The notes below the pieces were generated by a model, which had not been told where the DNA came from, made no database searches, and saw only the letters and a list, made by a program, of their open reading frames with translations. Source: Gammaproteobacteria bacterium (GTDB lineage Bacteria; Pseudomonadota; Gammaproteobacteria; Pseudomonadales; Azotimanducaceae). Taken from it: DNA of 44,462 bases. Shown here one piece after another: positions 17,077-26,400 of this stretch. The position numbers and the translations under genes were made by a program. Every line of letters starts with the position of its first letter. Positions within the stretch are counted from its first letter, which is position 1. The stretch spans positions 1 through 44,462 of the forward strand of contig JAPOXO010000113.1 in the NCBI GenBank assembly GCA_026707045.1, read 5' to 3'.

Positions 17077-18783
17077 ATGGCTGACGCTATCCAAGGAACA
17101 ACCGCACCGGTAAACGTCAGTTCAGCTTGGCAACTCACCAAGTACGGTCTCATTGGACTTTTGTTCTTCATCCTACTTCTTGCCGCATTGGGATGGATTA
17201 CTTCCAACTCGGCTGCCAGCACGAGATCTTCTCAAGCTGTAGATTTCGCGACCAATACAGTCACGTTGGCGTTAAGCACTGAACCTCCTCAGCTTGACTC
17301 AACCCGAGCAACTGACATGGTTTCTGGAATGTTGCTCGGTCACACGATGGAAGGGTTACTTCGCTACGGACCCAACAATGAACTCATTCCGGGAATGGCC
17401 GAGTCATGGGATATTCATGAGAATGGCGGGACATTTCATCTACGACAGGATGCGCTTTGGAGCAATGGGTCTCCCGTAACGGCGCATGACTTTGTCTTCG
17501 CGTGGAAGACAGCGCTAGATCCCGACACCGGTTCGCAATACGCATTCATTTTGTTCCCTATTAAAAATGCACGAGGCATTAGCGAAGGCGAAATGGATCC
17601 CGAAACGTTGGGAACCAAGGCAATTGACGACTTTACTCTCGAGGTGGAGTTGGAACAGCCCACCGCTTATTTTCTAAAGTTGCTTGCATTCCCCACTTAC
17701 TACCCGATCAATGAATCGTTCTATCTGTCGACTGACGGCGGCTATGGATCGGAAGCTGAAAATCTTATCTACAACGGACCGTTCAAGATTGTGAAATGGG
17801 TACACGATGCGAGCCTTCGGCTGGAGAAAAATGAAGTCTATTGGAATCGGGATGCTACAAAACTCGATGCTATTGACTATGCATACATCCTGTCGGATGC
17901 CAACGCTACTTTGAATCTATTTGCGACCAACAAGATCGCTCTCGCGGGACTGAATTCCGAAAATCTGGAACGCGCGTTAAAGAATCGCTGGCGCATCAAG
18001 CAGCACAATGACGGGTCTGTGTTTTTTCTCGAGATTAATCACCGACCTGATCGCATCACCGCCAACTATAACTTGCGTAGGGCACTTCAGCTAGTGCACA
18101 ACCCGTCGGAATTGGTCTACAAAGTCCTGAAACTTCCTGGAAATCTTCCTGGCGAGTCAATCTTCCCGGTCTGGCTCAATGGCGTTGATGGTCTCTTTCG
18201 AGACGAGTACCCGGGACCGAAGTACATTGTCAACGAAGAGAAGGCACGCGAACACCTTGCAATGGCACTAGAGGAGCTTGGTGTTGACGAGCTTCCACCC
18301 CTAGTGCTTTTGGCGGGCGACAACCCTGTTTCAAACAAGCAGTCGGAGTACTACCAGCGATTGTGGAAGGAAAAGCTTGGCATCGAGGTCAAGATCGACA
18401 AGCAAATCTTCAAGCTCCGTTTGGAAAAAATGACTACTGGCGAATTCGATATTGTTGCCGCTGGCTGGGGCCCCGACTACCACGATGTAATGACATTTGG
18501 CGACTTGTTCGCTTCGTGGAATCTAAACAATCGCGGGCGCTATGCCAACGAGGAGGTAGATCGCCACGTTGCGATCGCGCAAAGTTCTAGCGATCCTGTA
18601 GAACGAATGGAAGCAATGGATAGAGTGCAGCAGCTCCTGCACGACGACGTGGCAATTCTCATCCAGTACGAACGGGGAAGCGTCTACGTTTCAGACGATC
18701 GTGTAAAGGGAGTCACTCGTCGAGCCGTCGGCTTAGACCCCGATTACACGCGTGCGTACATCGCGAGGGACAGTGAAGGCTAA
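17077..18783 (+). CDS. Oligopeptide/dipeptide-type ABC transporter substrate-binding protein
   Basis: A 568-residue family 5 solute-binding protein close in layout to OppA/MppA. Visible are TVTLALSTEPPQLDSTRATD (about residues 61-80), VSGMLLGHTMEGLLRYGPNN, GSPVTAHDFVFAWKTALDP and NGPFKIVKWVHDASLRLEKN, all OppA-like. The N-terminus is odd: about 22 polar residues precede a hydrophobic segment (residues 23-43, YGLIGLLFFILLLAALGWIT) with no lipobox cysteine, so it may be an uncleaved membrane anchor. The ATG start has AGAGG five bases upstream, overlapping the end of the VWA gene. It is followed by four importer genes in order. Ligand probably a peptide or small amide; not determinable. Confidence 0.88.
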   Translation: MADAIQGTTAPVNVSSAWQLTKYGLIGLLFFILLLAALGWITSNSAASTRSSQAVDFATNTVTLALSTEPPQLDSTRATDMVSGMLLGHTMEGLLRYGPNNELIPGMAESWDIHENGGTFHLRQDALWSNGSPVTAHDFVFAWKTALDPDTGSQYAFILFPIKNARGISEGEMDPETLGTKAIDDFTLEVELEQPTAYFLKLLAFPTYYPINESFYLSTDGGYGSEAENLIYNGPFKIVKWVHDASLRLEKNEVYWNRDATKLDAIDYAYILSDANATLNLFATNKIALAGLNSENLERALKNRWRIKQHNDGSVFFLEINHRPDRITANYNLRRALQLVHNPSELVYKVLKLPGNLPGESIFPVWLNGVDGLFRDEYPGPKYIVNEEKAREHLAMALEELGVDELPPLVLLAGDNPVSNKQSEYYQRLWKEKLGIEVKIDKQIFKLRLEKMTTGEFDIVAAGWGPDYHDVMTFGDLFASWNLNNRGRYANEEVDRHVAIAQSSSDPVERMEAMDRVQQLLHDDVAILIQYERGSVYVSDDRVKGVTRRAVGLDPDYTRAYIARDSEG

Positions 18784-18789
18784 CAAGCG

Positions 18790-19722
18790 ATGATCCGATA
18801 TGTTCTCTGGCGGCTTCTTCAGGGAGTCATCACTGTCTGGTTCATTGCAACCGTGACATTCTTTGTGATGCACAACCTTCCGGGCGATCCTCTTGCGGAC
18901 GACAAGGCAGTTTCGGAAAAGATTCGAGAAAACCTCGAAGCAAAGTTGGGGTTGGACAAGCCTGTTGTTCAACAGTACTTCATCTATATGCGAAACATGG
19001 TGGGTGGCGACTTTGGACTGTCATTCGTTCACGAGAATCGAAGAGTAAATGAGATCATTCGTGATCATTTTCCCGTGTCAGCCATTCTTGGGATTCTCGC
19101 CATTGTTATTGCTGGATTCGGTGGGATTCTCTGGGGTGCCTTAACTGCGCTGTATCGAAACCGCTGGCCGGACATAGCCATCATTTTGTTGGTCATATTA
19201 GGAATCTCAGTTCCCTCATTTGTGTTTGCCACGGTTGGACAACTTGCACTTGTCACAATCAACAACTTAGCAGGATTCGAAGTCTTGCCGGTGGCAGGGT
19301 GGGGCACCGTGGCGCACATGTTGATTCCAGCGTTGGTTTTGGGGCTTGGAACCATGGCGTTTCTAACACGTCTCATGCGGACATCGATGCTGGAGATTGT
19401 GTCATCCGACTTTGTACGCACGGCAAAAGCGAAGGGCGTACCGATGGCGCAAATCTTCTCCAGGCATCAGCTTAGAAATGCTGTTCTCCCAGTTGTCACC
19501 GTATTGGGTCCCTCGATTGCAGGGATAACTACGGGTGGATTCGTGGTGGAGAACGTATTTGGAATACCTGGACTTGGCCGCTATTTTGTACTTGCCGTGC
19601 AGCAGAACGATTATGGTGTGATTATGGGAACCACGGTCTTCTACGGTGCGTTTCTTGTATTGATGGTCATTCTCGTAGACATTCTTTACGCGGTCATCGA
19701 TCCTAGGGTACGCCTCGAATGA
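18790..19722 (+). CDS. oppB: OppB/DppB-type ABC transporter permease
   Basis: A 310-residue inner-membrane permease with about six membrane segments. It begins MIRYVLWRLLQGVITVWFIA, followed by FFVMHNLPGDPLADDKAVSE, both hallmarks of OppB/DppB. The EAA loop that docks on the ATPases is FVRTAKAKGVPMAQIFSRHQ (about residues 211-230), and FVVENVFGIPGLGRYFVLAV follows as in the family. Start lies six bases after the binding-protein stop; its own stop overlaps the next start by four bases. Confidence 0.92.
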   Translation: MIRYVLWRLLQGVITVWFIATVTFFVMHNLPGDPLADDKAVSEKIRENLEAKLGLDKPVVQQYFIYMRNMVGGDFGLSFVHENRRVNEIIRDHFPVSAILGILAIVIAGFGGILWGALTALYRNRWPDIAIILLVILGISVPSFVFATVGQLALVTINNLAGFEVLPVAGWGTVAHMLIPALVLGLGTMAFLTRLMRTSMLEIVSSDFVRTAKAKGVPMAQIFSRHQLRNAVLPVVTVLGPSIAGITTGGFVVENVFGIPGLGRYFVLAVQQNDYGVIMGTTVFYGAFLVLMVILVDILYAVIDPRVRLE

Positions 19723-21092
19723 GTGATCTTTCTTTCAAACCTATCTCGCTCGCTGCAGACGTCGAGGAACGTTCACGTCCGTCACTCTCCTACTGGCAGG
19801 ATGCGTGGATTCGATTGCGTGCCAATAAACGGGCATTTGCATCGCTATTTGTGATTATTGGGATGTTGGTGTTTGCATGTGCCGGTCCCCTGGTTTGGCA
19901 CATTGATCCAGACGCACAGGACTTGGATCAGACATCTAAACCTCCTTGGGGCGATCGGAATGCGTTGGTACAAAGTTACGAACCATGGGCAGGCGTGACG
20001 TCCGCGGAACCGCAAGGCAACAATTTGTCACCCGAATCACTTGAAGTTGTGGGTGATGCCACTACGACCTTTGTTCGTTTAGTTTGGGACCCAGTTCCCA
20101 ATTCGAATGGCTATCGCATTTACCGACAAATCGTTGAACCGCGAGTAGGGGATCCTCTAGGTTTGCCGATAGGCGACACGAAAGGAGCTACGTCTGTGAG
20201 TTTCGAAGATCGCCTTGATATCAAACCCAAGTCATATTGGTACTCAGTGGTAGCAGTGAATGAACAAGGTGAAGAATTTCCCGAGGCAGCGACTCTGAAG
20301 GTGGATGTCGCGTTTTCCACAACGATTGCCAATGCCGTTGAGCGGGGATATATAGAGGACGAGAATTCCGTCGCCATCGGGGACACGATCAAGGTCCCAC
20401 TTCATCCCTTGGGCACCGACTATCTTGGGCGCGACATGTTGTCTCGTCTAATGGAGGGAGCGCGGATTTCGTTGTTTATAGGAATCGTTGCACCTTTCCT
20501 GTTTGTAATTGCGGGTGTCATATACGGAAGTTTCGCAGGATTCATAGGCGGGAACTTTGATCATGTCTTGATGCGCTTTGCAGATTTCGTGATCGCACTG
20601 CCATTCCTTTTGTTCATGATTCTGTTCAAGCTCCTGTTCGGAATAGGGCCAGGAGAAAGTGGGATTCTGCCCATGTTGGTAGCACTGGTCGTGCTCAGTT
20701 GGCCTGGAGCGGCACGACTCGTTCGTGGCGAGATTCTGCAAATCCGGGAGGAAGGCTATGTTGAGGCCTCGCGACTTTTGGGCACGAAGACGCCCCGTTT
20801 GATTCTTCGACACATGATTCCCAACACAATGGGCGTGGTTCTCGTGACATTTACTTTCGCTGTGCCCAGTGCGATTTTTACTGAAGCGTTTCTTTCCTTC
20901 ATCGGTATGGGAGTAACCGCACCTACAGCATCGTGGGGTTCAATGTGCAACGATGGCATCAAGACAATGGAGACTACCCCCCACGAACTGATCTTCCCGG
21001 CATTGTTCATAAGTATCACAGTGCTAGCTTTCAATTTCTTGGGCGATGGATTGCGTGATGCATTGGACGCTCGCATGCGGTATGGAGAGTAG
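19719..21092 (+). CDS. oppC: OppC/DppC-type ABC transporter permease with inserted fibronectin-III-like domain
   Basis: A 457-residue permease, about 150 residues longer than usual OppC (about 300). The N-terminal helix (about 40-60) is followed by a periplasmic loop carrying an extra domain at about residues 105-197: VRLVWDPVPNSNGYRIYRQI and PKSYWYSVVAVNEQGEEFPE have the Trp, Tyr and strand pattern of a fibronectin type III fold. The normal sequence resumes at HPLGTDYLGRDMLSRLMEGA (about 229-248). The EAA loop is GYVEASRLLGTKTPRLILRH and the C-terminus has EAFLSFIGMGVTAPTASWGS. It starts by a four-base overlap with oppB. The domain probably faces the periplasm near the binding protein; its role is unknown. 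Confidence 0.88.
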   Translation: MSDLSFKPISLAADVEERSRPSLSYWQDAWIRLRANKRAFASLFVIIGMLVFACAGPLVWHIDPDAQDLDQTSKPPWGDRNALVQSYEPWAGVTSAEPQGNNLSPESLEVVGDATTTFVRLVWDPVPNSNGYRIYRQIVEPRVGDPLGLPIGDTKGATSVSFEDRLDIKPKSYWYSVVAVNEQGEEFPEAATLKVDVAFSTTIANAVERGYIEDENSVAIGDTIKVPLHPLGTDYLGRDMLSRLMEGARISLFIGIVAPFLFVIAGVIYGSFAGFIGGNFDHVLMRFADFVIALPFLLFMILFKLLFGIGPGESGILPMLVALVVLSWPGAARLVRGEILQIREEGYVEASRLLGTKTPRLILRHMIPNTMGVVLVTFTFAVPSAIFTEAFLSFIGMGVTAPTASWGSMCNDGIKTMETTPHELIFPALFISITVLAFNFLGDGLRDALDARMRYGE

Positions 21093-21094
21093 GC

Positions 21095-22099
21095 GTGGCG
21101 CTACTTGAAGTCACGGATCTCCACGTGGAGTTCACTACCTATGGCGGAATCGTCCATGCGGTTCGGGGCGCTAGCTTTTCAGTCGAGCGAGGCGAGACCC
21201 TAGCAATCGTCGGAGAATCCGGTTGTGGAAAGTCGGTTTCCGTACAAAGCATCATGGGCCTGATCCCAATACCCCCCGGTCGAATCACTCAAGGAACTGC
21301 GACTCTCGACGGACACGACATCTTGCAAAGCCGAGTAATCGACGGCAAGGACATTCGAGGAAGCAAAGTGGGGATGATTTTTCAGGATCCCATGACATCG
21401 CTGAATCCCACAATGTCGATTGGGGCTCAAATTGCCGAACCTTTAAGAGTTCATAACGGTATGTCGCGAGGAGCAGCCATGAAAAGGGCTGTGGAACTCC
21501 TTGATCTGACTCGTATTCCGGAAGCGAAGAAGAGATCTCGTCAATATCCATTCGAGTTTTCTGGAGGCATGCTTCAGCGAGCAATGATTGCAATGGCTCT
21601 CGCATGTGAACCGGCTGTTCTCATTGCCGATGAACCGACAACCGCACTGGATGTGACTATTCAAGCCCAGATTTTGGACCTGGTTCACGACCTACAGCGA
21701 GAAAACGGCATGGCCTTGATCTTGATCACACATGACTTGGGCATCGTGGCACGAATGGCGAATCAAGTAGTTGTCATGTATGCAGGGGAAGTTCTGGAGT
21801 CAGGTACGGTGGATGAAATTTTTTATAAGTCTGCACATCCCTACACAATAGGGCTGACTGCCGCAATGCCAACGAACCGTCGCGAGGTCCAGCAAAGTTT
21901 GATGCCAATTCCAGGCACGCCACCGGACTTGTTCTCTCCACCTGAGGGATGTGGTTACGCCGCGCGGTGTCCGTATGCCATGGAGGTTTGTGTTTCGAAT
22001 CGTCCGGAAATTTTCGATGTATCGGCATCCCATGGCTCCCGCTGTTGGTTGCACCATGAAGACTGTTCGGTTGAAGTAGCCGAGATTTCCACGGCATGA
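21095..22099 (+). CDS. oppD: OppD/DppD-type ABC transporter ATPase
   Basis: A 334-residue ATPase that powers the OppB/C permeases. Walker A is GESGCGKS at residues 40-47, Q-loop near FQDPMTSLNP (about 96-105), signature FSGGMLQR at 155-162, Walker B VLIADE at 175-180, and H-loop ILITHDLG. The C-terminal oligopeptide domain holds GCGYAARCPYAMEVC and a later CWLHH, the four-Cys pattern seen in Opp/Dpp ATPases that can bind an iron-sulfur cluster. The start is GTG, two bases after the oppC stop. Its stop overlaps the next start. Confidence 0.93.
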   Translation: MALLEVTDLHVEFTTYGGIVHAVRGASFSVERGETLAIVGESGCGKSVSVQSIMGLIPIPPGRITQGTATLDGHDILQSRVIDGKDIRGSKVGMIFQDPMTSLNPTMSIGAQIAEPLRVHNGMSRGAAMKRAVELLDLTRIPEAKKRSRQYPFEFSGGMLQRAMIAMALACEPAVLIADEPTTALDVTIQAQILDLVHDLQRENGMALILITHDLGIVARMANQVVVMYAGEVLESGTVDEIFYKSAHPYTIGLTAAMPTNRREVQQSLMPIPGTPPDLFSPPEGCGYAARCPYAMEVCVSNRPEIFDVSASHGSRCWLHHEDCSVEVAEISTA

Positions 22100-23109
22100 G
22101 TAGCCCACTCGTAACGGTTGAGAGACTAACCAAGCATTTTCGAATTGGTCGCAATCAGACTGTGCATGCAGTTGACTCTGTTTCCTTGGATATCAATGAA
22201 CGGGAAATTGTTGGATTGGTTGGCGAGAGCGGATCGGGGAAGTCTACGTTGGGCAAAACGATGATTGGCTTGCATCACAAGACACATGGTCGTGTGATTT
22301 TCGATGGGGAGCAACTTCCGCAAGACTACTCCGCAAGTGACTTTCAGAAATATGCGCATCGAATGCAGATGATCTTTCAGGATCCCTACTCTTCACTCAA
22401 TCCCCGAATGACTGTCGGAGAAATTGTAGGTGAGGGGCTGCGTTTACATACATCACAGTCGATGAGCGAAATTCGTGACGCGACTGCCGAATGGTTGGAA
22501 CGCGTTGGGTTGAACGCCGATCACATGGCCCGCTATCCTCATGAGTTCTCCGGAGGTCAACGCCAACGCATCGGTATTGCTAGAGCTTTGATCTTGGATC
22601 CAGATTTCGTCGTTTGCGACGAGCCGATTTCGGCTTTGGACGTATCCGTTCAAGCCCAGGTTGTGAACTTGCTGGGAGAGCTCAAGGATTCGCTCGGTTT
22701 GACATTGTTGTTTATAGCTCACGACCTTTCAATGGTTCGATACGTTTCAGATCGAATTGCAGTCATGTATCTGGGTGCATTGATTGAGATTGGGCCCGCA
22801 GACGAGGTTTTCTTCACTCCGAAGCATCCCTATACGCAGCTATTGGTGGAATCCAATCCGGAACCAGACCCCGAACACGAGAGAGTTCGTGAATCCACTC
22901 GGATTCAAGGCGAGATTCCATCACCTGTAAACATCCCACCGGGCTGTCGCTTCTCAGATCGTTGCCCATTTGTGATGGACAAGTGCCGCCACGAAACTCC
23001 AGAACTGTTGAAAATCAGCGAGGAAGCGGTAGATCGGCATGTCGCCTGTCACTTATTCGGTGAAGACTTGACCAGCTCAGATTTGGCAGAAAATCAGGCC
23101 TCTGCTTGA
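22096..23109 (+). CDS. oppF: OppF/DppF-type ABC transporter ATPase
   Basis: A 337-residue second ATPase of the importer. Walker A GESGSGKST is at residues 43-51, Q-loop FQDPYSSLNPR at about 95-105, signature FSGGQRQRIGIARAL near 154-168, Walker B FVVCDEPISALD, H-loop FIAHDLSMVRY. The C-terminus has GCRFSDRCPFVMDKC and VACHLF, again the Opp/Dpp four-Cys pattern. It starts with an ATGA overlap of oppD and ends the plus-strand run. OppD and OppF together form the ATPase heterodimer; they might also serve the YejBE permeases nearby, which lack an ATPase. Confidence 0.93.
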   Translation: MSSPLVTVERLTKHFRIGRNQTVHAVDSVSLDINEREIVGLVGESGSGKSTLGKTMIGLHHKTHGRVIFDGEQLPQDYSASDFQKYAHRMQMIFQDPYSSLNPRMTVGEIVGEGLRLHTSQSMSEIRDATAEWLERVGLNADHMARYPHEFSGGQRQRIGIARALILDPDFVVCDEPISALDVSVQAQVVNLLGELKDSLGLTLLFIAHDLSMVRYVSDRIAVMYLGALIEIGPADEVFFTPKHPYTQLLVESNPEPDPEHERVRESTRIQGEIPSPVNIPPGCRFSDRCPFVMDKCRHETPELLKISEEAVDRHVACHLFGEDLTSSDLAENQASA

Positions 23110-23496
23110 CCATTGGTCCCACTAGCAGTCGTCGGCAAGTTTCGTTTCCTGCGATTGCTAAGTTCCCTGAAGCTTATCGCACTATAGGACCACCTGTTCG
23201 GTCTTGAATTGAAGTTGGCCCTGACTTAGTGCAGTGCTTTGTTCGAAAACAGGAATTAGTTACGAATTGTGGGTCTGGATCACACTATTCTTGTAAACCA
23301 AGATAGACAACGCGCTCAATCAAATGCGGAAGCTAAAAGACTCTTGGGTCGATTCTTTGTTGGCCGTAAAGTCGCGTGATTAACTCTTTTCGGTTGCTAG
23401 GACTCCGGAACGCTGCAATTGCTTCAATGTTGCCCGTCACCGTCATTTAGCCATTTATCTCTCGGGTACGACGTAGCCTCATTGAGCAGATATGCA
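23110..23496. other. Intergenic region between convergent genes, nothing recognised
   Basis: About 387 bases between the end of oppF (+) and the end of the large permease gene (-). No reading frame of protein-like character, no tRNA-like cloverleaf and no stem with a T-run was found on either strand by eye. Confidence 0.6.
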
Positions 23497-26400
23497 CTAG
23501 TTGGTGTCGTCTCCGCCGGCCCGAGTCCATCGAATTGCATCGGCATAGACATAACCAAATCCGAGCTTGCTACGAACTTCTACCAGATCAACAGTGACCG
23601 TCCCTTTGTTCAACGAAAACTCCCCAATTTCCCTCCAGCCGTGAGGGTTTTCGTCGTAGGTAAACTCCGCTTGCCATTCATTCTTCCCATCTTCTATGGC
23701 AAAGCTGTATACGATCTCAGGTCTATAACCAAGCTGTATTGCTGGTAAGTGATACTCGAGCTTCCAAGTTGAGGAGTCAGGTATTTCGGCGGCAAATCTG
23801 ACTTCTGGATTAGTTTTGTGGATTAGTAACTGTGCTGTTGTCCTACGAAAGGCACCATAAGCACTAGAGAATTGTGTTCTAGCCCAAACGCCTTGTTCAG
23901 AGAAGGTTCTATTCCAGGCTGGAAGACCAGCATCTAGATCGAGCTGGAAGAGCGTACTACCTCGAAACCATTTCGCAGGTCCGATTGAGATGGGTCGATC
24001 GAGGTTGGGGTTGGTCTGAAACACTTGGAACCCCTGGTCGAGATCATCGACGATGATCTCGTTGCTGTGGGAGACCCAATTGCTTTCCTCTATGAACGGA
24101 GGAACTTGTTGAATTGCCTTGTGATCTTCAGGTTCCAACTCGACTGCAACACGAAGGGGGATTCTATTAAGAGAAAGATAGGGATTAATGCGAACTGCCT
24201 TCACCTGATACGGAGTCAGCAAATTTATCCTCTTTGCAGACAGTCCATTTATCAAAACAGTATTGCTTCTTCGCCAAAACGGTGCAATCCAATCTTTTGT
24301 GTCTTCCGTAGGATAGTCAATATGGACAATTCCCGTAGTCTGGGTGACGTTTCTGACATCAACTGAGGTCAGCCATCGAGGATTGCCACCCTCAGCATCC
24401 TCGATTCTGAGGGTCGATGCATTCGATGCTATGAATCCCGGCAAGTCTGAGGTGTCAAGCCATTTTGTTAGAAATGGCTCGACCACTACACCGCGTGTTC
24501 GAGCGCTCTCTAGTAAATCTTCAAGTACGTAGTTCCTACCAGCAAATTGATCTCGAAAGTCGTCCAGCCAATCCGCCACCGCACTGGTGTCGTTTGCCAT
24601 CAGTAAGGCTAGTGCGATCTGCTGACACTTAAGTTGCAAGAGCTCTAGGTCATATTGAAGACCATTGGTTGTAGGGAGATCAGAAAGTGGGGTGTCTTCC
24701 ACGCTGCTCCAAACGCTTGCTCGATGGGTGTATTCTCCAGAGGCCTGATAAGTACCAAAGACATACCTTCGGTCAAAGTAACCACTGTCTGCAGCCCACG
24801 CAATGGGTTCCAAATTGAGTGTAGTTATGTCGGCAATAAAAAAGGTCGAGTAGATTGAGGAATAGCTGAACTCAAGCTCAAACATAGTTGCAATTAGCGA
24901 CCGGATCACCTGATCTAAAGCTTGAGCGTGTGCTCCACGTGCTGAGGTGGAATGTGACCAAAAGCGTTCAGGCAGACTGAGTGCAACATTTTCCGATTCA
25001 AACTCTCCTTCAAAGAACATGACCAACACACTTCTTAGGTGTTGAGCCAGTTCATCCTCATGCTCAGCAAAGCCGGACACTCTATCCATTGCGGTTTTTA
25101 GTTGGGATCGCGGGAATCCGTGCTCTTTCATCAATACAACACCCGGAAGCAAGTTCGCAGAGTTCATTCGCCACCCACCGGCTGTTGTGCGAAGTCTGCG
25201 TGGGACTTCCACTAGTGCAAGATCGCGGTGCGCGATTGAAATACCTTTGCTAGTAAAACCTTGAACCAGATCCTCGAATTGCTCGAACAGCGCTTGATTT
25301 TCGATTTGAGAGAGTAGATTCAGGTTCTTTGCATGAAGCTTGTGTAGATGAATTGAGCTATTGATTCCACCAATTTCAACCTCAACACTTTCAAATTCCG
25401 AAGCAAATAAGCCCAACTCGTGTACAGGATTCGTAGGACGAACGATGAATCTTCGAAGTGTGCTCGATTCGTCCAGTTTCGAGCCATGTGCTACAAGGCT
25501 CCATTTTTGAGGAGTGAGCTGGACGTTGAGACTGACCTGAAAGTAGTCCCGACCCTGCTGCAATGACCTGTAGTCACCGTTCACCGGTCCCGGCGTGGGA
25601 TACCAATGAACGCCTGGCATCAGCGCCACATATCTGTTTGTGAACACCGATGCGTCAGTTCCGAGCAAAGAGGAGGCAACAATGGGTACTTCGGAACTAT
25701 TTTGGTAGTCAACCGCGCTATCAAAATATGCGAATCGATGATTAGGAACACCGTCTGCGCGAATCCGAAGTGAATATTCTGGACTCCCATCTGATGGTTC
25801 AGGTTGATCAATTCTCAACAGTCCATCCTCAAATGTAAAGTCCGCAGGAATCTCATTGAGTTCGATTTGACGGACTTTCATCGATGGATTGAAAGAGAAG
25901 ACAAGAGGCTTGGAATCCAGATCCTCTATAGCCAACTTTATAACAAGATCGATGTCCAGGAGTTGTCCCGGATCGATGATCACATCGCCCGATAGCTCTT
26001 TGAAATCTATATGGCCGACCCATTTGACTGCTTGATGGGCCTGCTGCCACTTGCTCGACTGATGAAAGGGAGCTTGAGCACCGGCGAAGGCTACCGAATA
26101 GAGGCACCCGAATGAGAGCACTGCGCCACCTGCTGCCAAAATGCTGAAAGATGTCGCAATGCCATCTCTTCGTTTATGCAGCAGGGTAGCGGTGACAATG
26201 AAGCCAATCGCTCCAAAAAGCGTAGCGATTCTCACCACCACTGTCTCCCATTTTGGAAACTGAGGCAACAAGTCAGAAATGAACAAAACGTCATTGGATG
26301 ATGGTGAGACGATCGCGCGAAGTGAATAGGGCACTTCCACGGCCACAAAAAACCATACAGACATTGCGAGAATTCCAATGGCAACTACAAAGATGCGGAC

